Shown here piece after piece: positions 35,162 through 45,489 of a stretch of DNA of 64,000 bases (the first letter of the stretch is position 1; every line of letters begins with the position of its first letter). The position numbers were made by a program, and so were the translations under genes. The notes beneath the pieces are model-generated. The model was not told where the DNA came from and made no database searches. It worked only from the letters and a program-made list of their open reading frames with translations. This DNA comes from Stenotrophomonas sp. Iso1 (GTDB lineage: Bacteria > Pseudomonadota > Gammaproteobacteria > Xanthomonadales > Xanthomonadaceae). The stretch lies in contig NZ_JAODBT010000003.1 in assembly GCF_027497995.1 (NCBI RefSeq), positions 248,001-312,000 on the forward strand. Reading direction: 5' to 3'.

Positions 35162-35806
35162 ATGGATCCGAGCGATATCGCCACTTCCTCGCGCTACCTG
35201 GCGCTGGGTGACTCCTACACCATCGGTGAGGGCGTACCTGCGCCCGGCACCTGGCCCTACCAGCTGGCCGCTGCCCTGCGCGCGCAAGGCATCAATCTGG
35301 ACGATCCACAGGTCATCGCCACCACCGGCTGGACCACGGACGAATTGGCCACCGCCATCGACGAAGCCGCACCGCAGGGCCCCTTCGCCCTGGTCAGCCT
35401 GCTGATCGGCGTCAACAACCAATACCGTGGCCGCCCGCTGGCCGAATACCGGCAACAGTTCGAGCAGCTGCTGCAGCGCGCGATCGCACTGGCCGGCGAG
35501 CACCCGGGCCATGTGCTGGTGCTGTCCACGCCGGATTGGGGCTTCACACCCTATGCCCAGGCGCATGACCGCGATGCCGCGCAGGTGGCCCGTGAGATTG
35601 ACGACTTCAACGCCGCCGCCAGCGCCTGCTGTGGCGACTACAACGTGGCCTTTGTCGATATCACCCCGACCAGCCGTGAGGATGGCGCCAACCCGGAGAT
35701 GCTGGTCGAAGATGGCCTGCATCCCTCGGCGCTGATGTACCGGCGCTGGATGGAGCAGGCGCTGCCGGTGGCAGTGCAACTGCTGCAGACACCTGCAGAC
35801 GGGTGA
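35162..35806 (+). CDS. SGNH/GDSL-family hydrolase
   Basis: This 214-residue SGNH hydrolase has block I LALGDSYTIGEG with the nucleophile Ser, block III (LIGVNNQYRG, Gly/Asn) and block V DGLHPSALMY with Asp and His. No signal peptide is seen, so it is cytosolic. The ATG at 35162 lies 7 bp after the aminotransferase stop; a GTG at 35147 overlapping that stop is also possible. The substrate is unknown; small acyl esters are usual for such short members. Confidence 0.8.
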   Translation: MDPSDIATSSRYLALGDSYTIGEGVPAPGTWPYQLAAALRAQGINLDDPQVIATTGWTTDELATAIDEAAPQGPFALVSLLIGVNNQYRGRPLAEYRQQFEQLLQRAIALAGEHPGHVLVLSTPDWGFTPYAQAHDRDAAQVAREIDDFNAAASACCGDYNVAFVDITPTSREDGANPEMLVEDGLHPSALMYRRWMEQALPVAVQLLQTPADG

Positions 35807-36501
35807 ACGGCCAACCTCGGCATCCGGCCATGGCGGCCGATGATGCGCGTGCCATCGCCCGTGCCTTTGCCCCCCAGCGGCCCTGGGGGCACCGGGGCAA
35901 TTACTACTACGCCCTGTTCAAACTACGCAGCGATCCGCTCTACCCGGGCGTGCTGACGGCCCTGCGCGGCAGCAACGCGCCCCTGCTCGATATGGGCTGC
36001 GGGCTGGGCCTGCTGGCGCATGCGTTGCGTCGTGATGGCCAGTTGATGCCTTATCGGGGCGTGGACAACGATGGCTCCAAAATCCAGTGCGGGCGGATCG
36101 CCGCCGAGCGCACAGCGTTGGCCGATACCGGCTTCGAGCGCATCGACCTGCTCGCCACGGTACCGGAGCACCACGGCAGCGTGGCCCTCCTCGACGTATT
36201 GCAGTACCTGCCGGCCGCCGCCCAGACAGCTCTGCTGCAGCGCGTGGCCGGTATGCTGGGCGCCCATGGACGGCTGGTCATCCGCATGGCCGAGCCTGAT
36301 CACAGCCGGCGCGGTGTGATTTCCCGGGTGACCGACCGCGCCGCCAATCTGATCGGCTGGATGCGTTCACGCCCCCGCGACTACCTGGATGTGACCACGG
36401 TGCGGACGCAACTGCAGCAGGCCGGGCTTTCAGTCAGCGTCAGCCCGCTGTACGGCAGCACCCCATTCAACAACTGGCTGCTGGTCGCGCAGCGCGATTG
36501 A
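35803..36501 (+). CDS. Class I SAM-dependent methyltransferase
   Basis: This 232-residue protein has SAM motif I LLDMGCGLGLLAHAL and a following acidic loop (YRGVDNDGSKI). The frame opens with GTG overlapping the esterase stop (GTGA), which suggests coupled translation; an ATG nine codons later could also be used. The target is not evident. It forms a three-gene run with the aminotransferase and esterase. Confidence 0.75.
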   Translation: MNGQPRHPAMAADDARAIARAFAPQRPWGHRGNYYYALFKLRSDPLYPGVLTALRGSNAPLLDMGCGLGLLAHALRRDGQLMPYRGVDNDGSKIQCGRIAAERTALADTGFERIDLLATVPEHHGSVALLDVLQYLPAAAQTALLQRVAGMLGAHGRLVIRMAEPDHSRRGVISRVTDRAANLIGWMRSRPRDYLDVTTVRTQLQQAGLSVSVSPLYGSTPFNNWLLVAQRD

Positions 36502-36582
36502 GCCCCGACTCAGCCGTTTGCACTGATAATTGCGCCATTCCCTTTCCGCCGACCTCCCGGTCGGCACATCAACGAGATTCCC

Positions 36583-36918
36583 GTGAGAAAAACCTACCGC
36601 CTCGACCTCGAAGGCAAACACCCCGACCGCCTGCTGGAAGCCAGCAAGCACGACATCCGCAAGTACATCAAACGCGAGCGCGGCAAGGCACTGCCGGCTG
36701 GCGCGGACTTCTGGGATTTCGACAGCAAGGTCGGCGTGGACGAAGCCACCGCGCAGCCGGTGGTATTCGCCGAGTTGACCCGCGCCGTGGATGCGCTGGT
36801 CGCTGCCGGCAACAAGCAGTTCTTCGTCGAAGTGCTGCGCAAGCCCGGCAAGCGCACCCCGCGTCCGGTCAACGCACCAGAAGCTGCGACCGCATCGGAA
36901 AACGACTTCGAAGATTGA
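36583..36918 (+). CDS. DUF6172-type conserved protein
   Basis: A GTG-started 111-residue protein, highly charged and without membrane segments (RKTYRLDLEGKHPDRLLEASKHDIRKYIKRERGK...). I recognise it as the small DUF6172-like family found widely in gamma- and betaproteobacteria. Function is unknown. The C-terminal 20 residues are low complexity (Pro, Ala, Glu). A terminator follows at 36983-37009. Confidence 0.7.
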   Translation: MRKTYRLDLEGKHPDRLLEASKHDIRKYIKRERGKALPAGADFWDFDSKVGVDEATAQPVVFAELTRAVDALVAAGNKQFFVEVLRKPGKRTPRPVNAPEAATASENDFED

Positions 36919-36982
36919 TCTGGAGCGGCAACACGGGACGCCGGGATGAAATACCGGCCATGTGCCTGTCGCCGCCCAAACT

Positions 36983-37009
36983 AAAAAGCCCGCAGATCGC
37001 GGGCTTTTT
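36983..37009 (+). terminator. Rho-independent terminator
   Basis: An 11-bp stem AAAAAGCCCGC / GCGGGCTTTTT with a 5-nt loop (AGATC), 64 bp after the DUF6172 gene. A-rich on one side and T-rich on the other, so it may work in both directions. Confidence 0.85.
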
Positions 37010-37139
37010 GTTGCTTGAAAATTTCCACTACCCGCCGTTCTTACCTCGGCTTCAGTGGCGCAGAACACCCACGTTGGCGCCGCGCCACGCTTGGCAAATG
37101 GCACCTGCATGGCTCCGCTCCGCCCGCAAATGAGCTCAC

Positions 37140-38396
37140 TCAGTCGGTTGGGTTTGCCGCTGCGGCTGCGCGCAAACGATCCTTCTTGCTCGGCCTGCGG
37201 CCCTTGATGCCGCCGTTGTCTTCAGCCACTCGCGGCGTAGTCGGCGCGTTCTGTTTTGGCTCAAATCCAGCCACTTGCTCGACCGTCACATCCAGCGCAT
37301 TGCGTTTGCAGATCAAACGCCAATGGGCAAACGATGCCGCATCGACAAAGCTCACCGCCAGGCCTTTCTCGCCGGCACGGCCGGTGCGCCCGATACGGTG
37401 CAGGTAGTCGTCTGACGAACGCGGCAGCTCGTAGTTGAGTACTACCGGCAAACGCGCAATGTCGATACCGCGCGCAGCCAGATCCGTCGCCACCAGTACC
37501 TGCAGTTCGCCGTCCTTGAATGCCTGCAGCATGCGCATGCGCCGCCCTTGGGCCAGATCACCGTGCAGCGCCTGCGCGTTTACGTCAGCGGTGCGCAGAT
37601 GGCTGGCCAAGCGATCACTGTCACGACGGCTGCCAACAAACACCAGCACCTGCGTCCAGTTCGGATCTTCCAGCAGCGACAGCAACAACTCGGTGCGGCA
37701 ATCGCCATCAACGCGAAATGCCCGTTGCTCGATTTCCGGCTGTGCCTGCTCGCTGACTTCCACCCGGTGCGGTTGCTGCAGGCCTGCATCGGCCAGCGCT
37801 TCGATATCCGGCGGGAAGGTTGCCGAGAACAACAGCGTCTGCCGGCGCACCGGCAATTCGGCCAACACTTGCCGCAGTTCATCGCCAAAACCCATGTCCA
37901 GCAGACGGTCGGCTTCATCCAGCACCAGCAGCTGCACCTGATTCAATGACAACGCGTTGTGCGCCAGCAGGTCCAGCAAACGCCCCGGTGTGGCCACCAC
38001 CACATCAGCGCCGCCACGTAGCGACATCATCTGCGGATTGATCGACACCCCGCCCACGGCGCACACCACGCGCGGTTGACGCTCCAGGTGCCGGCCCAAC
38101 GTGGTGAAGACATCCGTCACCTGCTGGGCCAGCTCGCGCGTAGGCACCAGCACCAACTGCGCCAACACTCGCGGCTTGCGCGGTGGCGTGAGCACGAAAC
38201 GCTGCAACGCCGGCAGCACATAGGCGGCAGTCTTGCCCGAGCCGGTCGGCGCCAAAGCCACCAGGTCGCGGCCCTGCACGATCAGCGGAATGGCCTGCTG
38301 CTGGATCGGCGTCGGCTGCGCATACCCGGCCTGCTGCAGCGCTTCCTGCAGCGCAGGCAGCACAAGGGGGGACAGACCGAGTCGAGAAAAAGGCAT
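37140..38396 (-). CDS. rhlE: DEAD-box RNA helicase (RhlE-like)
   Basis: This 418-residue ATP-dependent RNA helicase shows the Q motif (YAQPTPIQQQAIP), motif I APTGSGKT, Ia PTRELAQQV, II DEAD (LVLDEADRLLDMGF), III SAT, V ATDLAARGID and VI HRIGRTGRAG. A short basic tail follows. The ATG at 38396 gives the usual RhlE start (MPFSRLGLSPLVLPAL); a longer upstream reading is not conserved. Likely roles are rRNA maturation or cold-associated RNA remodelling. The RhlE assignment rests on overall size and start. Confidence 0.88.
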   Translation of the reverse strand: MPFSRLGLSPLVLPALQEALQQAGYAQPTPIQQQAIPLIVQGRDLVALAPTGSGKTAAYVLPALQRFVLTPPRKPRVLAQLVLVPTRELAQQVTDVFTTLGRHLERQPRVVCAVGGVSINPQMMSLRGGADVVVATPGRLLDLLAHNALSLNQVQLLVLDEADRLLDMGFGDELRQVLAELPVRRQTLLFSATFPPDIEALADAGLQQPHRVEVSEQAQPEIEQRAFRVDGDCRTELLLSLLEDPNWTQVLVFVGSRRDSDRLASHLRTADVNAQALHGDLAQGRRMRMLQAFKDGELQVLVATDLAARGIDIARLPVVLNYELPRSSDDYLHRIGRTGRAGEKGLAVSFVDAASFAHWRLICKRNALDVTVEQVAGFEPKQNAPTTPRVAEDNGGIKGRRPSKKDRLRAAAAANPTD

Positions 38397-38436
38397 GGGG
38401 CGGAGATCCGGGGGACAGCGGGAACGGGACGCGAGT

Positions 38437-39216
38437 CTACGCCGTTCCCTGTGGCAGGCGCGCCTGCAGCCCCTTGGCCTGCAGCTGCTGCAGGACAGCC
38501 TCGATGATGGCCAGGTTGTGGCCGTGGGCCGCACCTTCATGCAGCAGCACGATCGCGCCGGGCGCCAAATCCCGCGCAATACGCTGCACCACCTCCTGTG
38601 GCTCGCAGCCAACACCGTCAAAGCCGCGCGCGCTCCAGCCCACCCGGGTCAGCCCATGGCGCTTGAGTGCGGCGGCAACAAAAGGATTGGTCATGCCCAC
38701 CACCGAGCGATACCAGCTCGGTGGTTTTCCTGCGATATCAGCCAGTACCTGCTGGCAGGCGGCGATCTCACGCGCCATTTCGCCCGGCCCCAGCGACCAG
38801 AAACGGGCCTGCGGGTGCGATTGGCTGTGATTGGCCACCCCGTGCCCACGTTGCAGCACCTCTCGCACCCGCTCGGGGCGTGCGGCCGCACGCTCGCCGA
38901 CCATGAAAAAGGTGGCCTTGGCGCCATATTTGTCGAGCAAATCCAGCACCGCCGGGGTTTCATCGGACGGACCGTCATCGATGGTCAGCCACACCGCCGG
39001 GCCGGGCACACGGCTGAGTACCGGCGCATAAAAGCGGCTGTTGGGCAGAAATACCGGCACTACGAACAACGCGTGGCTGGCCAGCAGCAAAACCAGCCCC
39101 CAGGCCCAGCCAAACTGCCACCAAGCCAGTACCACCAGCAGTTGTGAGGCAATCAACCAAGGCACCCAACGCCACGGACGGACGGGAATGCGATGCAGAG
39201 TTTGCGTGACAGTCAT
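38437..39216 (-). CDS. Polysaccharide deacetylase, membrane-anchored (NodB homology domain)
   Basis: This 259-residue protein has two N-terminal membrane helices (about 18-60) followed by a NodB domain: TIDDGPSDETP (Asp-Asp), HSQSHPQ (zinc His pair) and the C-terminal LLHEGAAHG. It would remove N-acetyl groups from a surface or lipid-linked glycan outside the cytosol or at the membrane. The ATG at 39216 is chosen; the open frame extends five codons further. The substrate is not identified. It is divergent from the Grx4 fusion gene. Confidence 0.82.
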   Translation of the reverse strand: MTVTQTLHRIPVRPWRWVPWLIASQLLVVLAWWQFGWAWGLVLLLASHALFVVPVFLPNSRFYAPVLSRVPGPAVWLTIDDGPSDETPAVLDLLDKYGAKATFFMVGERAAARPERVREVLQRGHGVANHSQSHPQARFWSLGPGEMAREIAACQQVLADIAGKPPSWYRSVVGMTNPFVAAALKRHGLTRVGWSARGFDGVGCEPQEVVQRIARDLAPGAIVLLHEGAAHGHNLAIIEAVLQQLQAKGLQARLPQGTA

Positions 39217-39278
39217 GCCCCATGATGCCACGCAGCGTAGAATCGGCCTCTGTCCCAGACCACTTCCACGAGTACATG

Positions 39279-40205
39279 ATGTCCCTGGATCCCGCCCTGC
39301 GCGCGCGCATTGAAACCCTCCTCGGCGCCGACCGCGTCGTCCTGTTCATGAAGGGCCAGCCGACCATGCCGCAGTGCGGTTTTTCGGCCAAGGCTGTTGG
39401 TGCACTGCAGGATCTGGGCGTTGAATTCGCCCACGTCAACGTGCTGGCCGATCAGGACATCCGCGAAGGCATCAAGGCCTACGGCGACTGGCCGACCATT
39501 CCACAGCTGTATGTTGACGGTGAGTTGATCGGCGGCAGCGACATCATTCTGCAGATGGCCGGCAGCGGTGAACTGAGCAGCCTGCTCGGCCTGGCCGCAC
39601 CGGACCGCACCCCGCCGACCATTACCGTCACCCCGGCGGCAGTGGAAATGCTCAAGGGCGCGCTGGCCGATTCGCCCGGCGCCGCGCTGCAGCTGAGCAT
39701 CGACGCCCGCTTCCAGCCGAACTTCCAGCTGGCCCCGATCGACGCCAACGCCATCGCCGCCGAATCCAACGGCCTGCGCGTTCAGTTCGACGCCGCCAGC
39801 GCCCGTCGCGCCGAAGGCATCACCATCGACTGGGTGGATGACATCCGTGGCCAGGGCCTGGCCATCAACAACCCCAATGCACCCAAGCCGGTGCAGGCGC
39901 TGGATGTACGCGGCGCCGATGACCAGCTGCGTGCCGGCACGCTCACCGTGGTGGACGTGCGTCCGGCCGACGAGCGTGCCATCGCCGCGATCAACGCCCC
40001 GTTCGAAACCTTCGACGGCGACAACCGGGCCAAGCTCGAAGCACTGCCCAAGGACACCGCCCTGGCATTCCTGTGCCACCGTGGTGGCCGCAGCGCGCAG
40101 GCGGCCGAGCAGTTCCTGGAACTGGGCTTCACCAACGTGTTCAACATCACCGGCGGCATCGATGCCTGGTCGGAAGACGTGGACAACAGCGTGCCGAAGT
40201 ACTGA
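39279..40205 (+). CDS. Monothiol glutaredoxin Grx4 - IscA-like - rhodanese fusion
   Basis: This 308-residue protein has three domains. The first is a monothiol glutaredoxin (1-105) with PQCGFSAKA, WPTIPQLYVDGELIGG and Fe-S handling features. The second (about 115-200, TITVTPAAVEMLKGAL...) is an IscA/HesB-like fold with no cysteine at all, so it cannot ligate a cluster in the usual way. The third is a C-terminal rhodanese (VVDVRPADERAIAAI) with catalytic Cys in FLCHRGGRSAQ. The arrangement is usual in Xanthomonadaceae (remembered). Probable role: Fe-S cluster transfer combined with sulfur relay. Two adjacent ATGs (39276, 39279) are possible starts. Confidence 0.88.
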   Translation: MSLDPALRARIETLLGADRVVLFMKGQPTMPQCGFSAKAVGALQDLGVEFAHVNVLADQDIREGIKAYGDWPTIPQLYVDGELIGGSDIILQMAGSGELSSLLGLAAPDRTPPTITVTPAAVEMLKGALADSPGAALQLSIDARFQPNFQLAPIDANAIAAESNGLRVQFDAASARRAEGITIDWVDDIRGQGLAINNPNAPKPVQALDVRGADDQLRAGTLTVVDVRPADERAIAAINAPFETFDGDNRAKLEALPKDTALAFLCHRGGRSAQAAEQFLELGFTNVFNITGGIDAWSEDVDNSVPKY

Positions 40206-40228
40206 TCGGCTGCGGTACCGCTACAACG

Positions 40229-40255
40229 AAAAACGCCGGCAATGCCGGCGTTTTT
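40229..40255 (+). terminator. Rho-independent terminator
   Basis: A 12-bp stem AAAAACGCCGGC / GCCGGCGTTTTT with an AAT loop, 24 bp after the Grx4 fusion stop and in front of the convergent DUF924 gene. It probably serves both. Confidence 0.9.
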
Positions 40256-40284
40256 CCTTTGCACGATTGCTGGCCAGCGAAGGC

Positions 40285-40824
40285 TCAACCGGCAAAGCCA
40301 CCTTCCGCCAGGTAATGCAGTTCGTCGGGCGTTGGAATACGGCCCAGCACCGCGTTGCGGTGCGGGAAGCGCCCGAAGCGGCGAATGATGTCGCGGTGCA
40401 GTTCGGCGAACTTGAGGTACTCCAGGTCGCCCAACACCTCGAACATGGCCACCGAGCGCTCCTGGTCCTGCGGATCCTCGGAGTGTTCGAACGGCAGATA
40501 GATAAAAGCCCGCAGCTGCGGCGTCAGTTCCCGGTCCAGGCCTTCTTCGATGGTGCGCATCGCGTAGTGCCGCGCCAGTCCATCAGTAGCGTAAGAGTGC
40601 GCGGTACCACGGAAGCAGTTGCGCGGGAACTGGTCCAGCAGCACCTGCAGCGCCAGGGCGCCGTCGGCCGACTGCAGCCACTCCTCGCAACCACGACGGG
40701 CGGCAAGCCAATGCAGGCCTTCAAAGCGCTGGCGGAACTCCGCATCAAAGGCGTCATCGCGCGAGAACCAACGTTTTGGCCCCGCCGTGCGCCAGAAATC
40801 CACCACCCGTTCTACCGTTTCCAT
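40285..40824 (-). CDS. DUF924-family protein
   Basis: This 179-residue alpha-helical protein has the DUF924 signatures: VVDFWRTAGPKRWF at the start, LLDQFPRNCFRGTAHSYATD in the middle and RFGRFPHRNAVLGR near the end. The fold resembles TPR-like helical repeats and it is predicted cytosolic. Function of the family is unknown. The gene stands alone between a terminator and the DegV gene. Confidence 0.85.
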   Translation of the reverse strand: METVERVVDFWRTAGPKRWFSRDDAFDAEFRQRFEGLHWLAARRGCEEWLQSADGALALQVLLDQFPRNCFRGTAHSYATDGLARHYAMRTIEEGLDRELTPQLRAFIYLPFEHSEDPQDQERSVAMFEVLGDLEYLKFAELHRDIIRRFGRFPHRNAVLGRIPTPDELHYLAEGGFAG

Positions 40825-41067
40825 TGCTGCATCCCCGCCTCACTGCCCGTCTTAAGGCAGCGACATCCCCTGCCAATCCCGTCGCAACGCTGCCGATGGC
40901 ATGGGTTGCTTGGGCGCTAGCTTAATGGGCTGCCAAGCGCGTGGATATGAGCTGGACGTGAAATGAGACACATCCCAAGTGGGACCCGGCACACGAACTC
41001 CGCCCCAAATGCTTTTTTTACGATAGGGTTTCGCCCAAGACAAGATCGGATCAGGAGAGGGCTCCGT

Positions 41068-42009
41068 ATGCGCATTGGAATCGTGGTGGACTCGGCATGC
41101 GACCTGCCGATGAACTACCTGCACCAGAACAATATCGTGCTGCTGCCCATTGCCGTGCGTATTGGCCAGACCCTGCTGCCTGACCAGCGGGACGAAGCCG
41201 CCACCCTGGCCTTCCTGCAGGGCCCGCTCAGCGACCAGGGCGCCGAGGCCGAGACCATCCCCTATACCGCCGAGCAGATCCGCGACCTGTTCCTGAAGCA
41301 ATTGGTCACCGATTTCGACCAGGTGTTCTGCCTGACCATCACCCGTACCCGCAGCCCGTTGTATGACAACGCGGTGCAGGCCAGCTACAGCATCCTCAAC
41401 GAATACAAGCCCATCCGTCAGGCCGCCGGCTTCAACTCGCCCTTCAGCCTGCGCGTGATCGACACCCAGAACCTGTTCGCTGCCCAGGCAGTGAGCGCCG
41501 TGGAGGCCGTGCGCATGCGCGATGCCGGCGCCAACGTCCAACAGATGCGCGAACGGCTCGAGCAGGTGGCTGCCAATGTGCACGGCTACATGGTCACCCG
41601 CGACCTGTACTACATGCGTGCCCGCGCCCGTCACAAGGGCGACCGCAGTGTGGGCTTGTTCAGTGCCGCGTTGGGTAGCGCGCTGGATATCAAGCCGGTG
41701 CTGCACGGCTACCGTGGCGAGACCGCGCCGGTGGCCAAGATCAAGGGCTTCGACCATGCGGTGCAAACCTTGTTCGACTTCGTCGGCAAGCGCGTCACCC
41801 ATGGCTTGATGACACCAGTCGTGTGCGTCAGCTACGGCGGCCCGCTGGACGAACTGCGCGCCCTGCCCGGCTACGCACAGCTGCGTACTACCTGTGACAC
41901 CCATGGCGTGGCGCTGATGGAAGCGGTGATGAGCCTGACCGGCATGGTCAACGTCGGCAAGGGCGCGGTGACCATTGGTTTTGCCGACGAACCCCACACC
42001 TTTGGCTGA
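41068..42009 (+). CDS. DegV-family fatty-acid-binding protein
   Basis: This 313-residue DegV protein opens with MRIGIVVDSACDLP, the family signature, followed by the conserved TITRTRSPLYDNA loop. Gram-positive members bind free fatty acids for the FakA kinase; no FakA-like gene is visible here, so the ligand role is unproven. AGGAGAGG lies just upstream of the ATG at 41068, which decides the start over a longer upstream reading. Confidence 0.85.
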   Translation: MRIGIVVDSACDLPMNYLHQNNIVLLPIAVRIGQTLLPDQRDEAATLAFLQGPLSDQGAEAETIPYTAEQIRDLFLKQLVTDFDQVFCLTITRTRSPLYDNAVQASYSILNEYKPIRQAAGFNSPFSLRVIDTQNLFAAQAVSAVEAVRMRDAGANVQQMRERLEQVAANVHGYMVTRDLYYMRARARHKGDRSVGLFSAALGSALDIKPVLHGYRGETAPVAKIKGFDHAVQTLFDFVGKRVTHGLMTPVVCVSYGGPLDELRALPGYAQLRTTCDTHGVALMEAVMSLTGMVNVGKGAVTIGFADEPHTFG

Positions 42010-42079
42010 GCCCGCCCGGATTTCCACGATTTCGCAACGTCCGCAGCGCTAGGCTGCATCCCCATCAAGGAGAACCTGC

Positions 42080-42418
42080 ATGTCCGTGCTCTATTCGATT
42101 TCCCTTCCGGACCCGGCCAAGGCCCGTGGCAGCGATCCGCGCCTGTCCTTCACCGCCAGTGGCGCGGAGGCGTTTGCCGAGCAGTTGCAGGCCGCGCTGC
42201 GCACCACCGAGCTGTTTGACCGTTGGAAGTCCATGCAGGACGAGCCGGACGATGTCGATCCGTCCATGGCTGCCACCGACCCGACGGCAACCGTCACCGG
42301 CCAGCAGGCCGACCTGCGCATCAACCTCCAGGCCACCACCAGCCTGCCCGGCGACGTGTTCAAGCAGCGCCTGCGCCTGCTGGCCGGCAACCACTGGGAA
42401 CTGCGCGACGTCCGCTGA
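42080..42418 (+). CDS. Conserved hypothetical protein, 112 residues
   Basis: Soluble 112-residue protein of unknown function (MSVLYSISLPDPAKARGSDP...). A good AAGGAGAA ribosome site lies upstream of the ATG. No membrane segment, cysteine or known motif is seen. Acidic middle part (DEPDDVDPSM), basic end. It overlaps nothing and lies 6 bp before the PP-loop gene, so the two are probably one transcript. Confidence 0.65.
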   Translation: MSVLYSISLPDPAKARGSDPRLSFTASGAEAFAEQLQAALRTTELFDRWKSMQDEPDDVDPSMAATDPTATVTGQQADLRINLQATTSLPGDVFKQRLRLLAGNHWELRDVR

Positions 42419-42424
42419 CGCACT

Positions 42425-43096
42425 GTGAGTACCCCTGTCCTTTTGTCCTGGAGCGGCGGCAAAGATGCCGCCTGGGCACTGCACCAACTCCAGCAGCGCG
42501 ACGATGTGCACGTGGTCGCGCTGCTCACCACATTCACCGAAGGCCATGAGCGCTCGTCGATGCAGGGCGTGCGTGCGGACGTAGTGCGCGCCCAGGCCCG
42601 CGCCGCCGGTTTGCCACTGCTGCCATCGTGGATTCCGCAGGCCTGCGACAACGCCGTGTACCTGCAGCGCATGACCGCCACCCTGTGCGAAGCGCAACAA
42701 CGCTGGCCCGGACTGGAGACCCTGGCCTTCGGTGACCTGCTGCTGCAGGACATCCGCCACTGGCGCGAACAGCAGTACGACGCACTGGGCTGGAAGACGT
42801 TGTTTCCGTTGTTCGGCCTCGATACCCGCGAACTGGCGCGGGAGATGATCGCCGAAGGCTTGCGCGCCCATCTGTGCTGCGTGGATACCCAGCACATGGA
42901 CGCCGCATTCGCCGGCCGCGCGTTCGATCACTCACTGCTGGAGGCGCTACCGCCGGGTATTGATGCCTGCGGCGAGAATGGCGAGTTCCACACCTGTGTG
43001 AGCGCCGGCCCGATGTTCGGCAGCGCGCTTGCGTTGACGCAAGGGGAAACCGTGCTGCGCGAGTCGCGCTATGCGTATACGGATTTCGTGCTGTAG
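42425..43096 (+). CDS. PP-loop ATP pyrophosphatase (diphthine-ammonia ligase/Dph6-like family)
   Basis: This 223-residue protein has an N-terminal PP-loop (LLSWSGGKDAAWAL) and the family hallmark ENGEFHT close to the C-terminus (CGENGEFHTCVSAGPM). Dph6 amidates diphthine in eukaryotes and archaea, but bacteria lack diphthamide, so the bacterial homologue must act on another substrate; that is unknown. The start is a GTG 6 bp after the previous stop. Confidence 0.82.
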   Translation: MSTPVLLSWSGGKDAAWALHQLQQRDDVHVVALLTTFTEGHERSSMQGVRADVVRAQARAAGLPLLPSWIPQACDNAVYLQRMTATLCEAQQRWPGLETLAFGDLLLQDIRHWREQQYDALGWKTLFPLFGLDTRELAREMIAEGLRAHLCCVDTQHMDAAFAGRAFDHSLLEALPPGIDACGENGEFHTCVSAGPMFGSALALTQGETVLRESRYAYTDFVL

Positions 43097-43156
43097 TGCC
43101 TTCGCAGGCGGGGAATGAAATCCCAACCTGCGTGACAGGCACCTACATGGCGAAGA

Positions 43157-43999
43157 TCAGCGCATCGCCTTTGCGTGGTGCGCGATGTGCTCACCGATGA
43201 AACTGCTGATGAAGTAGTAACTGTGGTCATAGCCGGGCTGGATGCGCAGCTCCAACGGATGACCGGCCGCCTCGCAGGCAGCCTGCAACAACTGCGGACG
43301 CAGTTGGTTGTCCAGGAACTCATCCGCGCCACCCTGATCGATCAGCAACAGCAACCGCTCCTTCGCATCGGCGACCAATGCCGTCGCGTCGTACTGCGCC
43401 CATGCGGCTTCGTCTTCACCGAGGTAGGCAGCGAATGCCTTCTGCCCCCAAGCCCCCTGCGAGGGCGCCACGATCGGTGAAAACGCCGACACACTGCGAT
43501 AGCGGCCGGGGTTCTTCAACGCGATGGTCAATGCACCGTGCCCGCCCATCGAATGACCACTGATCGCGCGCGCGTCGCTGGCTGGCAGGTTGGCCTGCAC
43601 CCACGCCGGCAACTCGTCGACGATGTAGTCATACATGCGGTAGTGCTGCGCCCACGGCTCACGCGTGGCATTGAGATAGAAGCCCGCCCCCTTGCCGAGA
43701 TCGTAGCTGTCGGCATCGGCCACCTCGTCACCGCGCGGGCTGGTGTCCGGCGTGACAAGGATGATGCCGTGCTCAGCGGCGTAGCGCTGCGCGCCCGCCT
43801 TGGTGATGAAATTCTGTTCGGTACAGGTCAAACCGCTGAGCCAATACAGCACCGGGCACGGGCCATGTTCGGCCTGTGGCGGCAGGTAAACACCCACTTT
43901 CATTTCGCAGCCCAACGCCTTGGACGTGTGGCGGTAAACATCCTGCCAGCCGCCAGAACAGGCGCGGTGTTCGATACGTTCGGCTGTCATCTCAGCCAC
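43157..43999 (-). CDS. fghA: S-formylglutathione hydrolase
   Basis: FghA splits S-formylglutathione into formate and glutathione, the second step of formaldehyde detoxification. The 280-residue esterase-D-type protein carries nucleophile Ser150 in [24 protein letters not shown] near the N-terminus and the catalytic His in YDHSYYF. Its ATG lies 8 bp inside the end of the preceding 112-codon gene, showing coupled translation. It is the last gene of the frmR-adhC operon. Confidence 0.95.
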   Translation of the reverse strand: MAEMTAERIEHRACSGGWQDVYRHTSKALGCEMKVGVYLPPQAEHGPCPVLYWLSGLTCTEQNFITKAGAQRYAAEHGIILVTPDTSPRGDEVADADSYDLGKGAGFYLNATREPWAQHYRMYDYIVDELPAWVQANLPASDARAISGHSMGGHGALTIALKNPGRYRSVSAFSPIVAPSQGAWGQKAFAAYLGEDEAAWAQYDATALVADAKERLLLLIDQGGADEFLDNQLRPQLLQAACEAAGHPLELRIQPGYDHSYYFISSFIGEHIAHHAKAMR

Positions 44000-44330
44000 C
44001 TCCCGATGCCGATGGCAACCGGATCTCGCAGGTCTTCAACACCTCCAGGCTGCCCTTTACTTCGATGCGCGATTCCTTGGCCAGGATGCCGATACGCAAC
44101 GCATAAAACGACTCCGGGATGTCCTCGTACTCGTCAGGTGCTGCGATCAATACACCTGCGGTAACGAAGCCCGCGTTCTTCCAGGTCCGGCCCAGCGACG
44201 ACAGAATCGACTGATCGATCTTCACCAGGTCCTGCTCCTGCAGTCGCTCGATCGCCTCACGCCCTTCCTGCTCGTCACCCATGCCATTCAACGCTGCTGC
44301 CAACACATCTTTATTCAACATCGTACTCAT
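43992..44330 (-). CDS. Unknown protein inside the formaldehyde operon
   Basis: This 112-residue soluble protein ([21 protein letters not shown]...) lies between adhC and fghA. The adhC stop at 44332 is 1 bp before this ATG, and the stop overlaps fghA by 8 bp. The tight packing argues for a role in, or co-expression with, glutathione-dependent formaldehyde oxidation. It contains one Cys ([10 protein letters not shown]), no metal motif and no signal peptide. I do not recognise the family. Confidence 0.7.
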   Translation of the reverse strand: MSTMLNKDVLAAALNGMGDEQEGREAIERLQEQDLVKIDQSILSSLGRTWKNAGFVTAGVLIAAPDEYEDIPESFYALRIGILAKESRIEVKGSLEVLKTCEIRLPSASGGG

Positions 44331-44331
44331 C

Positions 44332-45489
<1,158 letters not shown>

